NCBI GenBank assembly: GCA_905206805.1
Contig: CAJLIR010000008.1
Location: forward strand, 7,940 to 71,939
Direction of reading: 5' to 3'
Length of the DNA: 64,000 nt
Origin: an uncultured Caryophanales bacterium
GTDB lineage: Bacteria > Bacillota_I > Bacilli_A > RF39 > UBA660
Positions 25,387 to 32,694 of the stretch are shown one piece after another. The position numbers were made by a program, and so were the translations under genes. Position 1 is the first letter of the stretch, and every line of letters begins with the position of its first letter. Below the pieces are notes generated by a model that did not search any database, was not told the origin of the DNA, and saw nothing but the letters and a program-made list of their open reading frames with translations.

Positions 25387-25500
25387 AAAAATAGTTAATT
25401 GCTATTTTTAATACAAGTATAAATTATTTATACTTGTTAATTGGTACGCTATGCATTAGCGTTTAATATAGATTAAGAACCAATTAATACCTGGTTCTTT
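25387..25500 (+). ncRNA. Structured RNA with switch-like terminator, unknown class
   Basis: Four helices can be drawn by eye. The first is AAAAATAG/CTATTTTT (25387-25409). The second is an 11-bp perfect ACAAGTATAAA/TTTATACTTGT (25413-25437). The third is a three-way element with an outer AATTGGT (25439-25445) and ACCAATT (25479-25485) around a hairpin ACGCTA/TAGCGT (25446-25462). The last is a terminator AAGAACCA/TGGTTCTT (25475-25499) with a T run. The terminator 5' arm shares bases with the outer helix, so the two cannot form together. This is the layout of an attenuator or riboswitch. A separate promoter follows at 25553, so it could instead be a free small RNA. No known class was recognised. 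Confidence 0.6.
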
Positions 25501-25552
25501 TATATGGATTTGTCTATTAATGTCAAAATAACGCAATTTTATGTAAAAAAAC

Positions 25553-25581
25553 TTGACATATTAATTTTAATGTGATAATAT
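25553..25581 (+). promoter_or_regulatory. Promoter of the internally repeated protein gene
   Basis: TTGACA at 25553 and TAATAT at 25576 with a 17-bp spacer. The in-frame ATG at 25572 lies within this promoter, so translation must start later, at 25614. Confidence 0.75.
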
Positions 25582-25613
25582 TGAAAAGCGGCTTTGAAAG
25601 AAGGGTAAATAAA

Positions 25614-26471
25614 ATGTATAATTTTTATTCAGATAGTGAAGATTTATTTAAAAATGCAGTAACTGCTGAAGATGTTTTAAAAATATATAGAAATATTAAT
25701 AATATAAATTTATGTGATGAAAATGTTGTAGCTTTAGAGAATAAGTTATTGATTAATTCTTTTTGTAGAAATCATTTTTTATATAGTAATAAATTTTTAT
25801 ATTATAAATTATCTATGGTGTTAAATGATATGTGTTTACTTAATGATAATGCTGATGTTATAAATGAAGAATATAACGATTTATTAAATAAAATAAAAAA
25901 TATTGTTGAAAATAATTTTAATAATGTATTGTATTTAAAAGAAAAAATAGATAAAGAGTTAATTCAAAAGGTATATGTTAATTTGGTCGATAATACATTG
26001 TCTTCATCTAAAGATATTACAAAAGTTCATAAAAGTTTAAACAATGATAATTTTACAACTTCAGAGGTTATGAAATTGGAAAATAATTTATTTATAAATA
26101 AATTTTATAAGAATAAAGTTTTATTTTCAAATAAATTTATTTATTATAAAATAGTCTCAATTATAAAAAGTATTGGATTAAATACTCACAATGTTAATTT
26201 AATTAATGAAACATTCGAAACAATTGTTAAGTTTACCAAATTGATTTTAAGTTCCAAGAATATTGATACTTTAAGTAAAATTGAAATGTTTAATTCAATG
26301 TGTTTTGAATATTTATTATTAGATACAAAAACAATGAGTGAATATGAACAAAATTTAATATCTATAAATCAAAATATTAGTAATTATGAAGATAAAAATA
26401 ATAATTTTTATGAGGAAAAAAGTAAAAATAAAATTTTAGCTTATAATATAAATAAAGCTTATGTATCATAA
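25614..26471 (+). CDS. Unknown protein built of two tandem repeats
   Basis: A 285-residue soluble protein of no recognised family. It contains two related units of about 85 residues. The first runs from about 16, with LENKLLINSFCRNHFLYSNK then FLYYKLSMVL. The second runs from about 140, with LENNLFINKFYKNKVLFSNK then FIYYKIVSII. Both are followed by a helix ending in NEEYNDLL or NETFETIV. This indicates an old internal duplication of an all-helical domain. There is no signal peptide or metal motif. AAGGGT precedes the start. It stands alone behind its own promoter and downstream of the structured RNA at 25387-25500. Confidence 0.75.
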   Translation: MYNFYSDSEDLFKNAVTAEDVLKIYRNINNINLCDENVVALENKLLINSFCRNHFLYSNKFLYYKLSMVLNDMCLLNDNADVINEEYNDLLNKIKNIVENNFNNVLYLKEKIDKELIQKVYVNLVDNTLSSSKDITKVHKSLNNDNFTTSEVMKLENNLFINKFYKNKVLFSNKFIYYKIVSIIKSIGLNTHNVNLINETFETIVKFTKLILSSKNIDTLSKIEMFNSMCFEYLLLDTKTMSEYEQNLISINQNISNYEDKNNNFYEEKSKNKILAYNINKAYVS

Positions 26472-26508
26472 TAAAAAATAATTAATTTAACTTAATTATT
26501 TTTTTTTG
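26472..26508. terminator. Bidirectional terminator
   Basis: Perfect 9-bp stem AATAATTAA / TTAATTATT with an A run on the left and T8 on the right, between convergent genes. Confidence 0.75.
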
Positions 26509-27026
26509 TTTATTCCATAAATTTCATTTAATGGATCAAAGAATAAATTAGAATGTGGTTGATAATATGTTAATATTGCAATAACTATATAGGTAATAAT
26601 AATTAAAATTATTCCTAATATTTCTAAATTAAGTTTTTTATAATTAAACAGTTTAAATTTAATATTTTGAATAATAATAAATGTTATTAACATAATTGTT
26701 AAAGCGATAAACATATTTTCACCAATTTTATAGTAAATAGGTAGGAACATAATTAGATAGATAGGAATACTTATAATGCTTACTAAAATAGATGCAAATA
26801 TAAAATTATTTACTTTTATATTTTTAATTTTAAAAATTATATATTCAATAATTTCATATAATAATATTGAAGTATAAAGTAATTTCATATGTTCCCATAT
26901 ACTTTCATTAACAGGGAAAAATATAGAAAAAATAGCGTTAGGAAACCAGTCATATAAGAAATGAAATGGGAAAGCTAGCAAAAATACACCAATAATACTT
27001 ATTATTTTATATATTTTTAAATTCAT
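26496..27026 (-). CDS. DUF6512-type integral membrane protein
   Basis: A 176-residue protein with about five membrane helices. Characteristic polar motifs are FPVNESIWEHMKLLY near residue 37 and a C-terminal YQPHSNLFFDPLNEIYG, which I associate with the DUF6512 family of Firmicutes. The role is unknown; the conserved N-E-x-x-W-E-H and late D-P-x-x-x-x-Y-G suggest a buried active or binding site. It is monocistronic, with GGTGAT before the start. Confidence 0.65.
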   Translation of the reverse strand: MNLKIYKIISIIGVFLLAFPFHFLYDWFPNAIFSIFFPVNESIWEHMKLLYTSILLYEIIEYIIFKIKNIKVNNFIFASILVSIISIPIYLIMFLPIYYKIGENMFIALTIMLITFIIIQNIKFKLFNYKKLNLEILGIILIIITYIVIAILTYYQPHSNLFFDPLNEIYGINKKK

Positions 27027-27135
27027 TTTATCACCACTATTATTATAAGCATTTTATTTAATTATATGTGATTTGCCTAATTTAAAAATTTATAGTATAA
27101 TTATAACCGTTAGAAATTTATGGAAGGAAATTTAT

Positions 27136-28191
27136 ATGATAGAAAGATTAAATTCGATAGAAGAAAGATATAATACAATTAGTGAAGAATTACTTAATCC
27201 TGAAAATATTACAAATATAAAAAAAATGACTGAACTTAGTAAGGAACAATCTTCACTTAGTGAAACTTATGAAACATATCAAGAATATAAAAAAATATTA
27301 GAAGATATTACTGCAGCAAAAGAAATGTTGAAAGATGCTGAAATGAGTGAATTTGCAAAAGAAGAATTAAGCGAATTAGAAAATAAAAAATCATCTTTAG
27401 AAAGTAAATTTGAAATTTTATTGTTGCCAAAAGATCCTAATGATGGAAAAAATGTTATTGTGGAAATTCGTGGTGCAGCTGGTGGCGACGAAGGAAATAT
27501 TTTTGCGGGTGACTTATTTGATATGTATAAACATTATTCTGAAAAGCAAGGATGGCATATTGAAATTAATGAAGAGTATCCATCTGAAGCAGGTGGTTAT
27601 TCACTTATAAGTTTTACTATCAAAGGTGATAGCGTTTATTCTAAGTTGAAGTACGAAAGTGGTGCTCATCGTGTACAAAGAGTTCCTGCAACTGAAACAC
27701 AAGGAAGAGTTCATACTTCTACTGCTACAGTACTTGTAATGCCTGAGGCAGAAGATTTTGATTTTGAACTTGATATGAATGAAGTTAGAATTGACATAAC
27801 AAGAAGTAGTGGATGTGGTGGACAGGGTGTTAATACAACGGATTCGGCCGTAAGACTTACACACATTCCAACAGGATTAATTGTATACTCACAAACAGAA
27901 AGATCACAAATTAAGAATAAGGAAAAGGCAATTAAAATTTTAAAAACTAGATTGTATGATTTGAAATTACGTGAAAAAGAAGAACAAGAAGGTGCGGAAA
28001 GACGAAGTAAAATTGGTACTGGAGATAGAAGTGAAAAAATAAGAACATATAATTATCCTCAAAATAGAGTAACTGATCACCGTATAGGTTTTACAATAAA
28101 TGCACTTGATAGAGTAATGCAAGGAGATTTGGATAAAATTATTGAAGCTTTAATTACTGAAGATCAAGCAAGAAAATTAAAAGGTGAATAA
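27136..28191 (+). CDS. prfA: Peptide chain release factor 1
   Basis: Recognises UAA and UAG and releases the finished protein. The 351-residue protein has the stop-codon tripeptide PAT (in RVPATETQGRVHTS, as expected for RF1 rather than the SPF of RF2) and the catalytic GGQ in RSSGCGGQGVNTTDSAVR. The start at 27136 follows GGAAGGAAA; an upstream in-frame ATG lacks a ribosome site. prmC, whose product methylates this GGQ glutamine, starts 5 bp downstream, the standard pair. Confidence 0.97.
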   Translation: MIERLNSIEERYNTISEELLNPENITNIKKMTELSKEQSSLSETYETYQEYKKILEDITAAKEMLKDAEMSEFAKEELSELENKKSSLESKFEILLLPKDPNDGKNVIVEIRGAAGGDEGNIFAGDLFDMYKHYSEKQGWHIEINEEYPSEAGGYSLISFTIKGDSVYSKLKYESGAHRVQRVPATETQGRVHTSTATVLVMPEAEDFDFELDMNEVRIDITRSSGCGGQGVNTTDSAVRLTHIPTGLIVYSQTERSQIKNKEKAIKILKTRLYDLKLREKEEQEGAERRSKIGTGDRSEKIRTYNYPQNRVTDHRIGFTINALDRVMQGDLDKIIEALITEDQARKLKGE

Positions 28192-28196
28192 TTTTT

Positions 28197-28928
28197 ATGA
28201 CTGATATTGAATACTTGCAAAAATATCTTGATAAAAGTAATTTAGAAAATGGTATTAAAAGATTAGAAAATGGAGAACCGGTTCAATATATAGTAGGAAA
28301 TGTTGATTTTTATGATCTAAATTTGAATGTCAATGAAAATGTATTGATACCAAGATTTGAAACAGAGGAATTAGTTTTTAGAGTAATAAATTATATAAAG
28401 AAAAATTTAGGTGAAAATGTTAGAATTTTAGATATAGGAACTGGTAGTGGATGTATTGCTTTAACTTTAAAGCATAAATTAGAACACTCTATAGTAGACG
28501 CTAGTGACGTATCTTTATTTGCTTTAGAAGTTGCTAGAAGTAATGCTTTAAAAAATAGTTTAGATATTAATTTTATAGAAAGTGATATTTTAAAAAATAT
28601 AACAAGTACTTATGATGTTATAGTAAGTAATCCACCATATATTAGTTACGATGAAGAAATTATGGATATTGTAAAAAATAATGAACCTCATTTAGCTTTA
28701 TATGCAGATAATAATGGATTATATTTCTATAGAGAAATCTTAAGTAATGCTAAAAAGTATTTAAATAAAAAAAATATTATAGCTTTTGAAATTGGTGAAA
28801 AACAAGGTAGTGACATAAAAAAAATCGCACTTGAATATTTTCCAAATTCAACAGTTAAAATTGAAAAAGATTTATATAATAGAGATAGATATGTATTTAT
28901 TTTTAATGAAATAAATGATATAATTTAG
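28197..28928 (+). CDS. prmC: Release factor glutamine methyltransferase PrmC
   Basis: N5-methylates the glutamine of the release-factor GGQ motif. The 243-residue protein has an SAM-binding DIGTGSGCIAL motif at about residue 80 and the catalytic NPPY in VSNPPYISYDEE. It is shorter than many PrmC proteins because the N-terminal helical domain is trimmed. It is coupled to prfA. Its last bases contain a likely promoter (TTTATT 28896, TATAAT 28919, 17-bp spacer) for the downstream T-box. Confidence 0.94.
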   Translation: MTDIEYLQKYLDKSNLENGIKRLENGEPVQYIVGNVDFYDLNLNVNENVLIPRFETEELVFRVINYIKKNLGENVRILDIGTGSGCIALTLKHKLEHSIVDASDVSLFALEVARSNALKNSLDINFIESDILKNITSTYDVIVSNPPYISYDEEIMDIVKNNEPHLALYADNNGLYFYREILSNAKKYLNKKNIIAFEIGEKQGSDIKKIALEYFPNSTVKIEKDLYNRDRYVFIFNEINDII

Positions 28929-28930
28929 AT

Positions 28931-29052
28931 ATAAATGCGATGACAGGCTTGGAAACCTAGAGCAATATAAAAAAAGAGATTCTTCTAGAATAAGTAAGGT
29001 GGAACCGCTCAAAAATTTGAGTCCTTACAAATACCTAGGAGAATTTTTGTTT
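28931..29052 (+). promoter_or_regulatory. Short glycine T-box leader of glyS
   Basis: The T-box element AAGGTGGAACCGC is at 28996-29008, with UGGA matching the U73 discriminator of tRNA-Gly. A long terminator pairs ATTCTTCTAG (28979) and GTAAGG with CCTTAC and CTAGGAGAAT (29035) before a T run. Between the predicted transcription start (about 28931) and the terminator arm only ~48 bases remain. These can fold into one small hairpin containing GGC, a Gly codon, in GACAGGCTTGG. Stem I is thus drastically reduced compared with the two other T-boxes here. Confidence 0.85.
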
Positions 29053-29065
29053 AAGGGAGGATAAT

Positions 29066-30445
29066 ATGGAAAAAATAACAATGGAAAAATTAGTTAATAA
29101 TTGTAAACAATATGGTTTTATTTTTCAAGGTAGTGAAATTTATAATGGACTTGCTAATTCTTGGGATTATGGTCCACTTGGAGTTGAATTAAAAAATAAT
29201 ATAAAAAAGTGTTGGTGGAAAAGATTTGTAGAAGAAAATAATAATTCGTATGGATTGGACGCCGCAATTTTAATGAATCCAGAAGTATGGGTAGCTAGCG
29301 GACATGTTAGTAGTTTCTCAGATCCATTAATTGATTGTAAAAAATGTAAGGCACGACATAGAGCTGATAAATTGATTGAAGAATTTACTAATGGAAATGA
29401 GACTGGTGATGGTTGGGATAACGAAAAAATAGAAAAATTCATTAACGATAATCATATAAAATGTCCAAAATGTGGTGAATGTGATTTTACGCATATAAGA
29501 CAATTTAATTTATTATTTGAAACACATATGGGTGTTACTGAAGACACTAAAAGTAAAGTATATTTACGCGGTGAAACTGCTCAAGGAATTTTTGTTAATT
29601 TTTTAAATGTACAAAGAACAATGCGTGCTAAATTACCATTTGGTATAGGTCAAATTGGTAAGGCATTTAGAAATGAAATTACACCTGGAAACTTTATTTT
29701 TAGAACAAGAGAATTTGAACAAATGGAATATGAGTTTTTCTGTAAACCAGGTGAAGATTTAAAATGGTTTGAATATTACCAAGATTATTGTATGAAATTT
29801 TTGAGTGATATTGGATTAAAAGAAGAAAATTTGCGTCTTAGAAAACATAAACCAGAGGAATTAGTTTTTTATAGTAAGGGAACTACTGATATAGAATATA
29901 ATTATCCTCAAGGATGGGGAGAATTATGGGGAATAGCTGATAGAACTGATTATGATTTAACAGTTCATTCAAAACATTCAAAAACAGATTTAGTTTATCT
30001 AGAGCCTGAAACAAATGAAAAATATATACCTTATGTTATTGAACCATCAGTTGGTTGTGATAGACTTTTACTTGCAGTTTTAACTGATGCTTATTTTGAG
30101 GAAACTTTGGAAGATGGAACTACTCGTGAAATTATGAAATTTGCGCCAACTCTTGCTCCATACAAAGTAGCAGTATTACCACTTATAAAAAAACATCATA
30201 GTGAAAAAGCAATAGAAATTTATCAAAAATTATCTAAAAAATTTATGTGTACTTATGATGAATCTGGAAATATTGGAAAACGTTATAGAAGAGAGGACGC
30301 AATAGGTACGCCATTCTGTATTACTATAGATGATAACACATTAAATAATAATACTGTTACATTAAGAGATAGAGATACTATGGAACAAATTACTTTAAAT
30401 TTAGATGAAATTGAAAAATATATTGAGGAGAAAATTAGTTTTTAA
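29066..30445 (+). CDS. glyS: Glycyl-tRNA synthetase (alpha2, class II)
   Basis: A 459-residue class II synthetase of the homodimeric type. Visible are the start GFIFQGSEIYNGLANSWDYGPLG, motif 2 FRNEITPGNFIFRTREFEQMEYEFF, motif 3 EPSVGCDRLLLAVL, and the C-terminal anticodon-binding domain (APYKVAVLPL, then RYRREDAIGTPFC). Two Cys pairs (CKKC, CPKC) suggest a zinc site. It follows its own Gly-type T-box with GGGAGG before the start, so it is induced when uncharged tRNA-Gly builds up. Confidence 0.97.
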   Translation: MEKITMEKLVNNCKQYGFIFQGSEIYNGLANSWDYGPLGVELKNNIKKCWWKRFVEENNNSYGLDAAILMNPEVWVASGHVSSFSDPLIDCKKCKARHRADKLIEEFTNGNETGDGWDNEKIEKFINDNHIKCPKCGECDFTHIRQFNLLFETHMGVTEDTKSKVYLRGETAQGIFVNFLNVQRTMRAKLPFGIGQIGKAFRNEITPGNFIFRTREFEQMEYEFFCKPGEDLKWFEYYQDYCMKFLSDIGLKEENLRLRKHKPEELVFYSKGTTDIEYNYPQGWGELWGIADRTDYDLTVHSKHSKTDLVYLEPETNEKYIPYVIEPSVGCDRLLLAVLTDAYFEETLEDGTTREIMKFAPTLAPYKVAVLPLIKKHHSEKAIEIYQKLSKKFMCTYDESGNIGKRYRREDAIGTPFCITIDDNTLNNNTVTLRDRDTMEQITLNLDEIEKYIEEKISF

Positions 30446-30547
30446 TTTTCTTTTTTTTTAAATAATTTAAAAAAAATATTTATTTATTTCTTTTTATGTG
30501 ATAAAATTAAATATAGTAAACGTATAAAGAATAGAGGAGGAAACAAG

Positions 30548-30961
30548 ATGGGATTTTTAAAAAAATGGTTATCTTCAGATGAACAAGATGTCTTTAGTAA
30601 TACTAGTGATAATAGTGAATATTATACATTAAATGCAGAAGATTCTTTAAAAGAAAATGATGGAAAGAATAAGATGATTTTATTAGAACCACGTGCTTAT
30701 TCAGAATCTCAACAAATTGCTGATTTTTTAAAGTCAAGAAATACGGTAGTTGTTAATTTAAAAAGAGTTACTTCTGATCAAGCAAAAAGAATTGTAGATT
30801 TTTTAAGTGGAACTATATATGCTATTGGAGGAGATTTACAAAAAATAGGTGGCGGTATATTTTTATGTACACCAAATAATGTAAATATTCAAGGTAAAAT
30901 TACTGATGAACGTGAAGGTAAAGATATTTACGATAATGATGATATAAATACTGAATGGTAA
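30548..30961 (+). CDS. sepF: Cell division protein SepF
   Basis: A 137-residue protein with an amphipathic N-terminal membrane-binding helix (MGFLKKWL), a disordered acidic linker, and the SepF core: ILLEPRAYSESQQIADFLKS, VVVNLKRV, and AKRIVDFLSGTIYAIGGDLQKIG. SepF bundles FtsZ filaments and anchors them to the membrane. AGAGGAGG precedes the start. divIVA follows, as in the Bacillus sepF-divIVA-ileS cluster, though ylmG and ylmH are missing here. Confidence 0.94.
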   Translation: MGFLKKWLSSDEQDVFSNTSDNSEYYTLNAEDSLKENDGKNKMILLEPRAYSESQQIADFLKSRNTVVVNLKRVTSDQAKRIVDFLSGTIYAIGGDLQKIGGGIFLCTPNNVNIQGKITDEREGKDIYDNDDINTEW

Positions 30962-31023
30962 TGTTGACATTTATTTAAAATGTGTTACAATAACTAAATA
31001 TGTGGCATTTATGGGGTGAGATT

Positions 31024-31503
31024 ATGGAGAAGTTTAATCGCACAATGCGAGGTTATGATCCTGATGAAGTGAAAAATTTTTTGGATCAAGTTATAAAAAA
31101 AGTTGAGCAAATTAATTCTGAAAATAAAAAGAAGGATTCTATTATTAAAGAACAAGAAATAAAAATAATTGAACTTTCTAAATTAGAAGAAGAAAATCAA
31201 AAATTGCATCAAAAGATAGAACAATATGAACGTATGGAGTCAACTTTTAATAAGGCTATTTTAATGGCTCAAAAAACATCAGATCAAATGCGCTTATCTG
31301 CCCATAAAGAAAGTGAAACGATTATAGATGATGCTAAAAAGAACGCCAATAGAATTGTAAATGAGGCTTTAATGAAAGCAGAAAAAATTGAATTAGAGTC
31401 TAATATGTTAGCAAGAAATGTTCGTGTATTTAAGAAAAAAATAAAAGATGTTATTGAAGCACAATTGGAAGTTGTAAATGATTTAGATAAAATAGAAATG
31501 TAA
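31024..31503 (+). CDS. divIVA: DivIVA septum/pole curvature-sensing protein
   Basis: A 159-residue coiled-coil protein with the lipid-binding N terminus FNRTMRGYDPDEVKNFLDQVIKK and a long C-terminal coil. It targets curved membranes at septum and poles. It has its own promoter (TTGACA 30963 / TACAAT, about 16-bp spacer), which places transcription near 31000. The start is therefore the ATG at 31024 behind GGGGTGAG, not the ATG at 31000. A second DivIVA-family member, GpsB, is encoded at 20388. Confidence 0.92.
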   Translation: MEKFNRTMRGYDPDEVKNFLDQVIKKVEQINSENKKKDSIIKEQEIKIIELSKLEEENQKLHQKIEQYERMESTFNKAILMAQKTSDQMRLSAHKESETIIDDAKKNANRIVNEALMKAEKIELESNMLARNVRVFKKKIKDVIEAQLEVVNDLDKIEM

Positions 31504-31536
31504 AACAATTGATAGAAACGTTATATTAATGATTTT

Positions 31537-31711
31537 AAAGAGAGTTAATGTTAGGTGTGAATTAATATTGAGTTAATATAAGAATCATTCTTGATGTGTT
31601 TTTTTGAAATATAGTAGAAAAAAACGGTAACGCGTTATAGTTATAAGTGCAAATTCTTGAATTAAGGTGGTACCGCGGATTTTATTCGTCCTTAAATTTA
31701 GGAATTTTTTT
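31537..31711 (+). promoter_or_regulatory. T-box leader (Ile-type) before antiporter-ileS operon
   Basis: Standard T-box layout: AAAGAGAG opening of Stem I at 31537, a specifier region with ATC in AAGAATCATTC, the conserved ACGGTAACGCGTTATAG shared with the Phe leader, and the T-box AAGGTGGTACCGCG at 31664-31677. A terminator with a T run ends at about 31711. UGGU fits the A73 discriminator of tRNA-Ile. Confidence 0.88.
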
Positions 31712-31731
31712 GTTTTAAGGAGGTTAAAACT

Positions 31732-32694
31732 ATGTTTTTACAAATTATATTACTTATTGTTGGTTTTGTAATTTTAATTAAAGGAGCAGATGTTTTTGTA
31801 GATGGTGCAGCATCTTTAGCTCAAAATTTTAAATTATCAAAAATGCTTATTGGTCTTACAATTGTTGCTTTTGGTACTAGTGCACCAGAATTTGCGGTCT
31901 CAGTTAAGTCAATTGTTTCTAATAATGCTGATATGGTACTAGGAAATGTTATTGGAAGCAATATTTTAAATATTCTTTTAATTATTGGTATTTGTGCTTT
32001 AATTAAACCTGTAATAGTTAAGAATAATACAATAAAAAAAGAAATTCCTATTGTAATTTTAATGAGTACATTATTATTTTTCTTAATGAAGGATAATTTA
32101 TTTGATAGTAGTATATCAAATATCGTAACTAGAAATGATGGTTTTGTAATTTTACTTTTCTTCACAGTTTTTGTTTATTATTTAATTTCTATTGTAAGAA
32201 ATAAAAAGGATGAAGATGCTGATTCCTTAGCAAAATTCAATATTCCAAAATCTATAATTTTTACAATTTTAGGAATTGTTGCAATAATCGTAGGTAGTAA
32301 TTTAGTTGTAGATAGTGCAAGTACTATTGCAACCATACTAGGTGTTAGTCAAAAAATGATTGCGCTTACTATAGTAGCTTTTGGAACGTCCCTACCAGAA
32401 CTTGTTACTTCTATTGTTTCTATAAAAAAGGACGAACAAGAAATAATGGTTGGAAATATAGTTGGTAGTAATATTTTTAATATAGGTATAGTACTAGGTC
32501 TTCCAGTTGCTTTATTTGGTGGTATTGATGCGGTTGGATTTAACAATATTGATTTAATTATGTTATTGGTATCAGCTGTTTTATTATTTATGTTGTCATT
32601 TAAAAAACATAAAATAGGTAAATTTGGTGGAATATCAATGTTAGTTTTATTTATAATTTATTATACATTTGTAATATTAGGAGGAAATATATGA
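31732..32694 (+). CDS. CaCA-family Na+(K+)/Ca2+ antiporter
   Basis: A 320-residue membrane protein with two inverted repeats, each holding the cation-binding alpha motif. The first is LTIVAFGTSAPEFAVSVKS with GNVIGSNILNILLI. The second is LTIVAFGTSLPELVTSIVS with GNIVGSNIFNIGIV. This is the classic YrbG-type CaCA exchanger with about ten helices, exporting calcium in exchange for sodium or protons. It lies between an Ile T-box and ileS and overlaps ileS by 4 bp, so both genes should respond to uncharged tRNA-Ile. Confidence 0.93.
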   Translation: MFLQIILLIVGFVILIKGADVFVDGAASLAQNFKLSKMLIGLTIVAFGTSAPEFAVSVKSIVSNNADMVLGNVIGSNILNILLIIGICALIKPVIVKNNTIKKEIPIVILMSTLLFFLMKDNLFDSSISNIVTRNDGFVILLFFTVFVYYLISIVRNKKDEDADSLAKFNIPKSIIFTILGIVAIIVGSNLVVDSASTIATILGVSQKMIALTIVAFGTSLPELVTSIVSIKKDEQEIMVGNIVGSNIFNIGIVLGLPVALFGGIDAVGFNNIDLIMLLVSAVLLFMLSFKKHKIGKFGGISMLVLFIIYYTFVILGGNI

